A stretch of DNA of 64,000 nucleotides from Oscarella lobularis (taxonomy: Eukaryota > Porifera > Homoscleromorpha > Homosclerophorida > Oscarellidae), in NCBI RefSeq assembly GCF_947507565.1, contig NC_089182.1, positions 620,001 through 684,000 on the forward strand, in the 5' to 3' direction. This document shows, in pieces, positions 11,101-19,981 of the stretch (positions within the stretch are counted from its first letter, which is position 1; each line of letters opens with the position of its first letter). The notes under the pieces are model-generated. The model was not told where the DNA came from and did not search any database. It saw only the letters and a list, made by a program, of their open reading frames with translations. The position numbers were made by a program, and so were the translations under genes.

Positions 11101-14100
11101 CGCAAACAATTGGAATCGGATTTGAGAGAAAAGGTGCAGAGCTTCGGACTCCTCTACTTTATTAACTTCACAAACGCTTTAGATCAATAAGGACGATATA
11201 ACGAGTCAAATCGTCACAGCCGAGAAAGACGCTCAAGACGTAAAAACATCGTCTAAACACTTCTTAAAACGCGTCGTTTCTGTTCTAGAAATTCTTCTCG
11301 AAGGAATTGGAGAAACACAACGACGTCGTCGACCTGATTCGTCAGAATCTCGACGCGCAGGATCGCATTCTCGCCGCGCTCACCGAAGCGAACGCCAAGT
11401 ACGCGTCCGTGCGACAGAACCTTCAAGAAATCGACGAACAACGCGAACAAATCGTCGAGCAAATCGTCGAGGCAGCCGACGTCTTTCCCAATCTCGACGC
11501 CCGAGCCGAGTAGGAAATAAAAAGTAGAAAAAAATCTGCGCATTGGGACTCGGGATTTTTATCACGCAGAAAGGGCCTCGGATTTTTCAAGAGACTCGAC
11601 GAAAAAGCCGCTCAACTGCTGAACAAAGCGCGAGACGTGTGCGCGTCTCGTCAACGCGAACGACCCGCTCTCGTGCCAGAAGCGTACGCGTCCGTCTCAT
11701 CCCAAAGCGACGGCGAGTGTGATGCTTTCTTTCTTTCTTTCTTAGACCCGTTCGCCCCGTCGTCGCTCCCGCTTCCGCTCCGGATCGCGCGGAACCCCAG
11801 GGCCGCTTCGCTTCTCTAACCCACTCCCACCCGCCGTCGAGATCGAGTCTGCCGCCCAAGCCCGCTCATCTCCTCGGCGGCGTTCCGGCGCCGGCGACGA
11901 CCGCGTCTCCCGTGCCGTCCCTCGGGGCAACATTTTCTCCGGCGACGCAATCGTCGACGTGGTCGCCGCTCGTGTCGCCGGCTCCTCCGTCGTCGGAACG
12001 CGTCGTCATCGGCGGACAAAGTCAGCCGGATCCGATTTCTGCTATGACGCGCGTCGTTGTTGCCGGTGGCGAACGATCGACGTCGTCGCTCGTCGTCGAA
12101 CGGGAGCGCGCGCTGCCGGCTTCCGCCGTCGGAAACGTCGCTACCTTGCAAAAGGTCGTCAGCGACGTGGAAGCCCAATTGAAGGCCCTGTCAGAAGTGT
12201 CGTCGCACGATAATCGCTTCGGGATGACGCGGGACTGGGAGGTAAAAGTGCGAGTGTTCGTGTGTCTAGTTGCTTGACTCATAAGTAATGGTGCCAAAGG
12301 CTCTGAACGCTTTCGAGGCCGAAGATGCGAAATCTTTCACAGTGCACGCTGCCCGAATACATTCTCACATGAATCGCTCTGCTGACTCGGTTCCGTGTAA
12401 GAAAAGAGGCTCTATGTGTATAGAAAGAAATGACTTATTATTTCTCTTTCTCGTTAGATGACCAGAATAGAGTGAAATTGCGCGGCGTCGCTGCCGACTA
12501 CATCAATGCCTGCTATTTGGACGTGAGAATAACTAGTTTTCAATTTTAAATTAATTAATATGTTCGTTTTTTTTGTTTCTCAGGACTTGTCTCCGCCTCG
12601 TCACATCGCCGCCCAATCGCCGCTCTCCTCCGACGCCGTCGACGATTTCTGGACGATGGTGTGGGAATGCCGAGTAGTCGCGATTGTAATGTTAGACAGA
12701 GAAATCGAAGACGGAAAGGTGATAGAAGCTCCCTATTCTCCTTCGTTATCTCATATCATTATTGAGGTATCTTGCTATCGTTACTGGCCCGAAGGGGGAG
12801 GCCACGTACTCAAAACGGGTCCTCTCGAAGTGACGCTCCAGAGCTATCGCGAAACGAGCGTTTGCGTATGTCGCTATGTTTGCATAAGGAATACGAAGGT
12901 GACGTTAATTCGAAATAGCAATTAGATGGCCTTCTCATTGTTCCCGCCTTCCTCCGTGATTTTTATAGGATAACGAAGAGAGGACTGTTGCCCATCTGGA
13001 ATATCGAGACTCTTCGGAAAAAAGGTGGGACGCGTCTGATTTGATAAGCGACGTATTGAATAATTCAACTGGTTTTCGTTAGCGATGTCGCCGTCTCGTC
13101 TGGCGGGCTTCCGCCGCTGGCAATGAAAGGTTTTTGTGAGTTTTTGCTCGAGGGAATGGCTGTTTATCGTCGATTCGCTCGCAACGACGAACCGTTGATC
13201 GTTCACAGCAGGTCAATACGGAAAGAAAAGAAACGATGTTCTCTTTAGAAGGGTTCTCGTGTTTTTGTACGCAGCGACGGTGGAAGTCGAATTGGAGCTT
13301 TCGTCGTTCTGCACAGCGCAATGCGAAGCATCGACGACGGAAATTCTACGGGTAAGAGAAACGGAAATGAGGTTTGCAGGGGGTGGGCAGGCGTACCCGC
13401 GTAGATTGTTCTCTCTCGAAGCGTTCCACTTAGCTAGAAGCCGAATCGAGACCCTTAGGCTATAGCGTGCTCGTTTCTGTAGTGAATGTATTCAATCTGG
13501 TGCGATTGTTGAAAAAACAGAGGATGCAGACGATAAAGAGCAAGGTGCTGAACAGAGTGTGCACGTTTCGTCTAATCCCTAACCTCTTGCTTCGTTATCT
13601 CTTTAGGAAGAGTACATCTTCTGTCACACGGCTCTACTGTATCTCGTTCGTCGCGTCTTATCGGGATCGCAAGCGATCGATGAAGCGCCGGCACCGTCGT
13701 CCTTACCGTCGCTGCCGCCTGCGCCGCCTCAAGATCCACCGGAACCACGGCGAAACGATCCACTCAGCTCCTTGGATCCGTTTTGGAAGATTGGCGTCGA
13801 CAGAAAGAAACCAGCGCAGCCGGCCGACGAATTTGATCCGCTGAGTTCGGCACCGCGTCCGAGAGCGGCGACGGTGGCGGCGGCGACGGCATCGTCGGTT
13901 CCACCTCACTCTGGCTTGTACAAGTCGTACGAAAGCGTCGAAACGTCGTCGGGAAATGTTGTCAACGTTCGCGGTGCCGCCATTTCGTCTGAGCGAGAAC
14001 AGGCGACGACGGCGACGGCGACGACGGTAGCAACAGCAGCTCCAGCACCGATGGCGACGTCAGCAAACGTCGTGCAAATACCGTCTTTCGTGACGTCGTT

Positions 14101-15298
14101 GCTGGCGGAAAAAGAGAAACAGATCGAGATGCAGGCGCTTAAAATTGCCGAACAGGATCGCGTTATCGGCGAGCAGCGAAAACGAATTATCGATATGGAG
14201 ATGGCGTTCGGCGACTTGCGACGTCAGTTCGACGAGTGTCGGCAACTTGCCGAGGAAAAGCAGCGCGTCGTTGACGAACTGAAAAGCAAATTGATTGGCA
14301 GTCAGTCGTTGGAAGTGCAATTGGAGCAGCTGAAAAGTTTCGTACTCGTGGAAAAGAGAAAGCAGGAGGTGCACCGACAAGAAGACAAGCACTATCAGCA
14401 GCAGCTTCAGCAGCAGCTGCAAATTCAGCAGGCCGAGCTGAATAAACAAAAGGAAGATCAGCGGCGACAAGATGCAGAAAAGCAAAGACTTTTAGAACAG
14501 CAACACCGGAATCAGCAGCCTTTGCCATCGCCAGCACCTATGCTTTCTCCCGCGCCGACACCCGGTACACCGGTATGGGGAGACGGCTCGCGATTCCCTG
14601 CGTCCCATCCCCAGACAATGCAACCTCAGCCGGCCCAACCCCAACTGATCCAACCCCAGCCGCTTCAACCCGCGCAGCCGGTCCAAGCGCAGCCAACCCA
14701 ACCGCAGCCGCTTCAATCCGTGCAGCCGGTTCAACATCAGCCCCAAGCGCAGCTAATTCATCCGCAGCACCATCAGCAGATTACTCATCCGCCACAGCAA
14801 GGTTCTACTAGGCCCCTTCCGCCGCCGGTGCAGCAGCAGCAGCAACAGCAACCGATTCTAGGTCAAAATCCTGCTTCTTTGCAAGTGATCGGTCGAGGTC
14901 AACCGTTGCCTCAACGACCCAACGAGCCTTCGCACTATTTTCATCAGCCGGCAGCAGCAGCGGGTCAAGTAAGCCCTCAAGCGGGAATCACTCAAAATCC
15001 TCTCGCGGGGGTGAAACCGTATCAACCGCGCGATCAGCATCGGGGTCGAGGGGGGCCTCCGTCTACATTTCAGGGTCATTCTCAGCAGTTTCGTCCTTCC
15101 CAGCCGATTCCTATGCAAACGAGCGTGTCTCAACCGCTTCCGCAGCAGCGGTATCCCTCTCAGTTTCAGCCGGCGATGGCTCCCGGCCAGATGCACCCGA
15201 ATCCGAATCAAATTATGCAGCAACAGCAGCCGCAGGCTCAACACGGAACTGTTCAGAATCCGTCGCTAGCTCAGCAACACTCGTACGTGCAAAAGTAA
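8176..15298 (+). CDS. PTPN23: HD-PTP/PTPN23 homologue: BRO1, V-domain and inactive PTP domain with Gln/Pro-rich tail
   Basis: Many short exons: 8176-8259, 8306-8380, from 8458, about 8685-8761, 8820-8871, 8933-8992, and so on, up to a large last exon with a stop at 15296-15298. The N-terminal BRO1 domain (8176 to about 10050) begins MEEIPRTSMITLDLK and contains YDQSAILYNLGALHSQLGDYD, CTHFQCAAGAFDYL and DIFAKLIPMEAHE, as in HD-PTP rather than ALIX. Coiled-coil V-domain arms follow (about 10300-11510), then a short Pro/Ser linker and a PTP domain (about 12450-13680; YINACYLDDLSPPRHIAAQSPL, FWTMVWECRVVAIVML). The expected HCxxGxxR signature reads HSSDGGSRIGAF across the 13211/13275 splice, so the nucleophilic Cys is Ser, and no WPD motif is found. 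The family acts with ESCRT in endosomal sorting of receptors. After the PTP domain come a DPLSSLDPFW motif, a coiled coil and a Gln/Pro-rich tail. Confidence 0.9.
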
Positions 15299-15508
15299 CA
15301 ATTTCTACGTCTCTATATTGTGTCATTTATTATTCCCGTGATTCGAAGTATCGTGATACCGTGCGTGCATGCAAAACTAACGCGAACGGACGTCACCTTC
15401 TATCCTTAGCCAATTAATCAGTTAACTACTCTATGTCGTTGAGAGCGGAAGGGGTTTCGCCATGTCATTCAATAGGCTTCTGACGACGTCAACTCACGCA
15501 TATAGATA

Positions 15509-15931
15509 TCACGCGCACACGCACGACTTGACGACAAGCTGAGGAATTTCGCCGTCAAACGTGTCCTTTCCAAGTTGTCTTTTCACGCTGATCGTCTCGA
15601 ACGATCCCGGCGTACATAGAGGCGCCGCTGAGCGGTTGATTTTTTCATCGTTTTTTGAACGGCTTGCCTGTAGGAGGGCGAGAGCTTCCGCGTGAATACT
15701 ATTGTGATACACTTTATCCAGAGATCCGCACTGTCCCACGCACAATCCGATGTCGACAATGGGCGGATGAATAACATGCCCCCAGCCAATCTCGGTGAAG
15801 TTGAGCAGGAACGAACGTCGCTGGCACAGATCTTCTCTATCTTTTTTCTTTCCAGTATCTATGCTGCGTGGGCTAACTGCGATAAGACAGCAGCATATGG
15901 AAAAGACAAAGAGAGCTTTGTTCGTCATCAT
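15509..15931 (-). CDS. TGF-beta-like cystine-knot ligand A (prodomain-less, 140 aa)
   Basis: Single-exon gene; the ATG at 15929-15931 is followed by a signal peptide (MMTNKALFVFSICCCLIAVS). Only about 15 residues separate it from the first knot cysteine. The cysteine pattern is that of a TGF-beta monomer: CQRRSFLLNFTEIGW, then CVGQC (CxGxC), then a single Cys in PLCTPGSFETISV where CC is usual, then a terminal SCVC (CxC). Segments such as SFLLNF..IGW and LVVKSCVC align with the canonical LYVdF..lGW and MvVksCgC. The Cys that links two subunits in classical TGF-betas is therefore absent. Likely a secreted signalling protein. It is closest to its neighbour B (shared DIGxCVGxCG and HAEAL), so the pair is a tandem duplication. 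A TATA-like motif lies about 50 bp upstream. The fold call is moderate; receptor and role are unknown. Confidence 0.72.
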   Translation of the reverse strand: MMTNKALFVFSICCCLIAVSPRSIDTGKKKDREDLCQRRSFLLNFTEIGWGHVIHPPIVDIGLCVGQCGSLDKVYHNSIHAEALALLQASRSKNDEKINRSAAPLCTPGSFETISVKRQLGKDTFDGEIPQLVVKSCVCA

Positions 15932-15981
15932 GATTGCAGAAGATAGGAGGAAGGAATGAATAATACAGGCTCGTCTCTAGC

Positions 15982-15989
15982 AAATATAG
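15982..15989 (-). promoter_or_regulatory. TATA-like box upstream of ligand A
   Basis: Minus-strand ctatattt lies about 50 bp before the ATG of ligand A, the spacing expected for a TATA box with a short 5' leader. No other core-promoter motif was recognised. Confidence 0.4.
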
Positions 15990-16305
15990 TAGCAGTTTAC
16001 TATGCAAATTGAATTCGCGAGAAATGTAAGCAAGGAAAACGTATTAGGTGCTCGTTCGCGGAAAAGCGGAGTGTTGTTATACGGGCTAGCATAGTACGGG
16101 TCCGCGTCAAGAAAGAAAGTCGAAAAACGAAAAAGACGTCGTCCATCGCAGCGAAACGAAACGTCAAGATCACAGTTTTAATATGACAGGTAGGCGTGGG
16201 CTACAAGAACGGAACGGGACCCCTCAACAAAGTCAGAGTGCCCGCTTCCGGACTCAAAAGCGCAAAAGAAGAAGAAAGAAAAAAAATCCCAGTAGCTAGT
16301 CCACT

Positions 16306-16716
16306 TCACGAACACTGACAGCTGACGGCGACAAGATCTTCGATCACCTTCGTCCTTCGAACGCCGCCCAACGTGCGCATAGTCACCGAAACCGCTTCGA
16401 GCTGACGCGACACGCAACAGGGTCCCGCAACCGATTTCCACTTCAAATTCTCCTCCTTAAGTAGACGTTTCCACACGGCCAACGCTTCGGCGTGAAGCGT
16501 GCTATGATAGGTCCGATCGACTTTGCCGCATCGGCCCACGCACTGGCCGATGTCGAGCCGAACGGGCTCGATCACGCGAGCCTCCCAGCCGAGTTCAGTC
16601 AGATTGACGACGAGCGGCTCGCGATGACACCACTTGGACGGTGTCGTCGGCCGGGGACTCGTAGTCAGGCTCGAGACGATGCAGCAGAGAATAATCCAAA
16701 CGTGTCCTACGAACAT
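16306..16716 (-). CDS. TGF-beta-like cystine-knot ligand B (prodomain-less, 136 aa)
   Basis: Intronless. The ATG at 16714-16716 starts a signal peptide (MFVGHVWIILCCIVSSLTTS), followed within about 10 residues by the first knot Cys in KWCHREPLVVNLTELGWE. CVGRC supplies the CxGxC motif, GPCCVSRQLEAVSV supplies the double CC, and the chain ends SCQCS (CxC). All seven cysteines of a classical TGF-beta monomer are thus present, including the one that makes the inter-subunit disulphide, so B could form covalent dimers. The prodomain that normally assists TGF-beta folding is missing. It is a tandem paralogue of A, with the 3' end of B 374 bp from the start of A. I saw no ORF in the gap between them. 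Likely secreted; function unknown. Confidence 0.74.
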   Translation of the reverse strand: MFVGHVWIILCCIVSSLTTSPRPTTPSKWCHREPLVVNLTELGWEARVIEPVRLDIGQCVGRCGKVDRTYHSTLHAEALAVWKRLLKEENLKWKSVAGPCCVSRQLEAVSVTMRTLGGVRRTKVIEDLVAVSCQCS

Positions 16717-16750
16717 AATCGTCTTTTTCTTTCTTTTGCTCCTATTGTGT

Positions 16751-16760
16751 CCATTTATGT
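16751..16760 (-). promoter_or_regulatory. TATA-like box upstream of ligand B
   Basis: Minus-strand acataaatgg lies about 35-45 bp before the ATG of ligand B. The spacing is short but possible for a TATA-driven gene with a tiny leader. Confidence 0.35.
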
Positions 16761-17360
16761 AGTCGGTGGACCCGGAACTCGGTTATCCTCGCTCTGGCGT
16801 GCTTCCCTTGTACTTTCCTCTTCTCTGCCTCCGAATCCTATCAAAAGGCAATTGAAATCTCGTTGGGAAATCGTCTAGACTTGGGGGGTTCGTAGTCGTC
16901 GGCCCCTCGAGCCTACTTCGATAGGATCTCGTCTCGGAGATTTCTCGAGGCGGCCGACGTCAAGCAGACGGTCTCTTCGCGGAAGAGGAAACGAACGGAA
17001 CGGGCAGAGGAAATTGACTCGACGTCGCTTTTTCCTGACTTTCGACAGTTCGCACTGTGTCCTCGGAACGCAACGCAGTTCTCAACACCAAAATGAGCAA
17101 ACGCACTTTTTTCTAGCCTAGTTAGTATAAAGGAGTCGATATAGGTAAATTTCGTTTCGTTTTCGTGGCTTTTGACTGCGAAATTGTCAAAGAGACGTCG
17201 CTAGAGGACGAGTCTGCTCGTGCTTGGCTTCTTTTCCTTCTAGTACCCCGCGGCATTTTCGTGTCGCCCTTCTCATTCGAGTGAAACGAGCCGAACTTTA
17301 TCTCAGCACTCGCCTTTTCGCTAAGACATCGAGACGTTGGAGGGAGACATCGAAGTGGCC
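16761..17360. other. Divergent spacer between ligands B and C
   Basis: About 600 bp between the divergent starts of ligand B (minus) and ligand C (plus). Apart from the TATA-like motifs at either end I see no coding potential or repeat. The stretch 16880-17060 is rich in CGTCG/CTCG words like the coding DNA around it, but no conserved frame was found. Confidence 0.4.
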
Positions 17361-17368
17361 TATAAAAG
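17361..17368 (+). promoter_or_regulatory. TATA box of ligand C
   Basis: The sequence ggcctataaaagg is a textbook TATA box located 53 bp before the ATG at 17414. A transcription start near 17390 would leave a leader of about 20-25 nt. It is the clearest TATA box in the window. Confidence 0.65.
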
Positions 17369-17413
17369 GATCGCGCTTTCGGGCTCTTCGTTCTAAGTGC
17401 AACTTGAGCGAAG

Positions 17414-17848
17414 ATGATTGCGTTTTTGTTTGTTTGTCTTTCGCTCGCCGCCGTCGTCGTCACCGGCGCTCCCGGGGCCGGCAGCGCCGAATCGTCTGAT
17501 GCCAAACGTGCGTCATCGATTTGCAAACGACACAGGCTCCTGGTCGACTTCAAGGCCCTCTTCCCCGAGCACACGGGATTGCACGATCACACAGTCGACG
17601 TCGGAATCTGCAAGGGTACGTGTAAGCCCAATCCGCACAAGCACCTTCTCTCGCCTCACAGCGGCATCGTCATTGATCACCTTCGATTGACAAAAGAAGA
17701 TGTGAGAAACGGCTGCTGCGTTGCAGACGAGTCTCTACTTCTCAAGCATTTCGTTTTCAACGAGACGCGGAACGGCTTGACGAGCATCGAAATTCCTCCT
17801 ATTATCGTTCCGACGATGCCTGGTGCATGCAAATGCGTTTTTTACTGA
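17414..17848 (+). CDS. TGF-beta-like cystine-knot ligand C (prodomain-less, 144 aa)
   Basis: Single exon with a strong TATA box just upstream. The ATG at 17414 gives a signal peptide (MIAFLFVCLSLAAVVVTGAPG), then about 15 polar residues, then the knot: ICKRHRLLVDFKALF, a CKGTC motif (CxGxC), NGCCVADESLLLKHF (double CC) and a terminal ACKCVFY (CxC). All seven canonical TGF-beta cysteines are present, so covalent dimers are possible. The segment HRLLVDF matches the first beta strand of the family, but the usual GW after it is replaced by FPEHTG. The 3' end of this gene has a decayed duplicate at about 18262-18365. Divergent from B and in tandem with D and E. The product should be secreted; receptor and role are unknown. 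Confidence 0.72.
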   Translation: MIAFLFVCLSLAAVVVTGAPGAGSAESSDAKRASSICKRHRLLVDFKALFPEHTGLHDHTVDVGICKGTCKPNPHKHLLSPHSGIVIDHLRLTKEDVRNGCCVADESLLLKHFVFNETRNGLTSIEIPPIIVPTMPGACKCVFY

Positions 17849-18725
17849 CTCGACGTTTTACCACCGTCATTCCCCTTTCTGTTCTACCCGCACTTATTTA
17901 ATCAAGCACCAAGTGTTGCTTTTTATATATTCGAGCATCTGTCTCTCCTTTGCCCAACTGGAACCTTTTATTTCGCCCGTGGCTATGTAAGTTCGATCCC
18001 TAACAGATCTATAAAGACTGGTTGGAGCCAATCGTTCGGTCGACTACTGTTTGGATAGCGTGACGTATAGGAACACAGTTTCCTCTTTGATTGAACGTTT
18101 AGTCGCTATCAGGTCTCCCTGATGTGATGGGCGTCTTCTACCTGCGAGACTCTCGCTCTTTCCTAACTTAAGCGTGCACGTGTTCTATTTCGCTCTTCGG
18201 CTACAAATTGCTGGTATGTATCGTCGTCATGGAACCATATTGCTGGGTCCTTTCTTTGTTTACAATGAGACGCGGACCGCGGCTTGATGAGCATCGAAAT
18301 TCCCACATGCAACGCCCGGGGCGTGTAAGTGTGTTCTAATTTACTGACTCAATGTTACCTTTTTCTGGATCTTCCTGCACTTACCTAACCAAGCGCACAA
18401 ACTTAAATGCGAGCATCTGTTTCCCTTGCCCAACTGGAAGCATTTATTTCGCCTTGGCTACTTTCCCAAACGGAAAATTGACTCGTCTAGTTGGTGATCT
18501 CATAGTATTTATAAACTATCCTATGCGTCATCGGCACGAGCTATCCAAACAGTAGTTGACCGAACGATCGACTGTCGTATTGCAACCAGCCTTTGATTGA
18601 ACGTTTAGTCGCTGTCTCAGCTGACCAACAAGTCTCCTTGGCGTTGCGTCTTCTAACCACGAGTCTCTCGCTCATCCTGAAACGTGCACGTGTCTTCAAT
18701 TTCGCTTCGACTACAAATTCGCACG
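17750..18725 (+). repeat. Decayed tandem duplication (two units of about 470 bp) with an internal inversion
   Basis: Unit 1 is about 17750-18218 and unit 2 about 18255-18725. Matching landmarks in the same order are acgagacgcgga...gagcatcgaaattcc (17762 and 18267), gagcatctgt...tgcccaactggaa (17934 and 18410), tttgattgaacgtttagtcgct (18090 and 18592) and cgtgcacgtgt.cta/ttc (18173 and 18684). Between them, the block ccgatcgttcggtc.actactgtttggatag of unit 1 (about 18023-18080) appears reverse-complemented in unit 2 (about 18520-18592). The units contain only the 3' end and downstream flank of ligand C. Confidence 0.65.
18262..18365 (+). pseudogene. Broken fragment of a ligand-C-like gene (3' end only)
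   Basis: This segment repeats the last part of ligand C: the DNA for NETR(N)GLTSIEIP, then a shortened and frameshifted stretch, the end (cgtgtaagtgtgttctaatttactgactc) and the same downstream flank. The intermediate codons for the PPIIVPTMPG segment are mostly lost and the frame is interrupted. No upstream part with signal peptide or CxGxC is present, so it cannot encode a ligand. Confidence 0.6.
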
Positions 18726-18767
18726 CTGACGAGCAGTCACACTCAGTTTGACGTGCGCACTTTGACG

Positions 18768-19388
18768 ATGTTCTGCTCTACCTTGCTTTCTTTTCTTCTC
18801 GTCGTCCTCGTTCTGTCGACGACGGGTTACCCTGTGGACGACGAGGACGAGGACTCGGAACATTCGAGCGGAGGGCATGACATCATTGCCGAATTTGAAA
18901 AGTTGCTCGAGTCGGTCGGTGTGATCGACGCGACAAAGTCGTCCCCTTCGCCTTCGCTATCGCCTTCGCCGCGGACGCCTTCGCCGCGGACGCCTTCGCC
19001 GCGGTCGCCTTCAAATTGTCGGGTGGAAAAATTCAAAGTCAGCATTAAGAGTCTCGGCTGGGATTTCGTTCTCAACACGCGAGAGAAGATTAATATCCAT
19101 CGATGCGCAGGCGACTGCGGGCAAGTGCCGTACTACGGAACGAAAACGTTCCATTCAGAGTTACTTCGACGCTCCTCCGAACGGGAGGATGAAAAGTCCG
19201 TTGATGAGGATACGGGGAAAAACACTACCGTCGTCGCCGCCGCCGCCGCTGCCGCCGCCACCGCTTGCGTTCCAACTCGCTACCACTCTCTCGACCTCAT
19301 ATACCTTAGTAAGGATGGGCACATTAGGCAGGTTGTTGTACCAAATGCCATTGTGACGGAATGCAGCTGCATCTGCTCTTTCCGCTAA
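18768..19388 (+). CDS. TGF-beta-like cystine-knot ligand D with acidic, Pro/Ser-repeat N-terminal region
   Basis: Intronless. The ATG at 18768 is preferred over an in-frame upstream ATG at 18684 because it begins a signal peptide (MFCSTLLSFLLVVLVLSTTG). The mature part starts with an acidic stretch (DDEDEDSE) and about 25 residues of SPSP/RTPSP repeats, longer than in its neighbours. The knot follows: NCRVEKFKVSIKSLGWDFVL, CAGDC (CxGxC), a single Cys in TACVPTRYHSLDLIYL, and ECSCIC at the end (CxC plus one extra Cys). CVPTxxxSLDLIYL is very close to the canonical CVPTxLxxIxxLY of TGF-betas. The Cys preceding CVPT, used for subunit linkage, is replaced by Ala in an eight-alanine run. Likely secreted. 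It lies just 3' of the tandem duplication and may have been seeded by it. Confidence 0.76.
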   Translation: MFCSTLLSFLLVVLVLSTTGYPVDDEDEDSEHSSGGHDIIAEFEKLLESVGVIDATKSSPSPSLSPSPRTPSPRTPSPRSPSNCRVEKFKVSIKSLGWDFVLNTREKINIHRCAGDCGQVPYYGTKTFHSELLRRSSEREDEKSVDEDTGKNTTVVAAAAAAAATACVPTRYHSLDLIYLSKDGHIRQVVVPNAIVTECSCICSFR

Positions 19389-19981
19389 GCCGCGATCGTG
19401 TACAGTATATACAGATAACGTACAGACCTTCTGTTATTGCTTCTGCTGCCAATGCTTGCTTGTTTGTAAACTGGTCGGTTCAATATTGAGTACCTGGCTT
19501 CAGTTTCTCCATTCACCGGGCAGATTGCGTTCTATGAATATTCGGCGGCGTAGGAGAAACCGTAGACCATTTTAAGGGACTTGAACAAAAGACTCTCCTA
19601 ATGGGGGCATCTGCATGCATTGATCGCTAATCGCAAGTTTATCCACTCGAACCAAAGAGCTTTTCTCATGCAAAATTGTTATTTCCCCCAGTCAGTTCAC
19701 ACTGGCTTACGATAGCGCATGGTATCACCTGGAAAAGCGAGTAGGGCTGCATGCAGCTGCTGCTGACAGGCTTGCTTCATCCGCCAGTGGCACACTCCTC
19801 TAATGGTCGAATGACGCCAGTTGAATCCGTATATGCAAACCGGTCGTCATTTCCGTAATTGCATGCAAAGAACGGCCTCAAACCACCACATCCGCGTTCA
19901 AAGCGGCAACAGCGGCTCGCGTACGTATAAGAATCCGAATCAGCCGCCTCCAGGAAGTAGAACTCTGCCGCAGCTCCTACC
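19389..19981. other. Spacer between ligands D and E
   Basis: About 590 bp without a convincing ORF. It ends with a TATA-like gtataag at about 19926-19932, 50-55 bp before the ATG of ligand E, which may be its core promoter. Several copies of tgcatgca-type palindromes occur (19610-19621, 19749-19757, 19859-19866); their meaning is unclear. Confidence 0.35.

Noticed and set aside
13200-13290. The Cys-to-Ser change in HD-PTP as a mere splicing artefact.
   Set aside because: The AGC codon lies inside the exon just before the splice junction, in a well-supported frame, and the following GDGGSRIGAF-type residues align; an alternative splice cannot restore Cys without breaking the frame. A base error remains possible and is mentioned in the finding.
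14060-15244. Minus-strand Leu-rich frames opposite the HD-PTP tail.
   Set aside because: Complement of Gln/Pro codon repeats; no recognisable domain.
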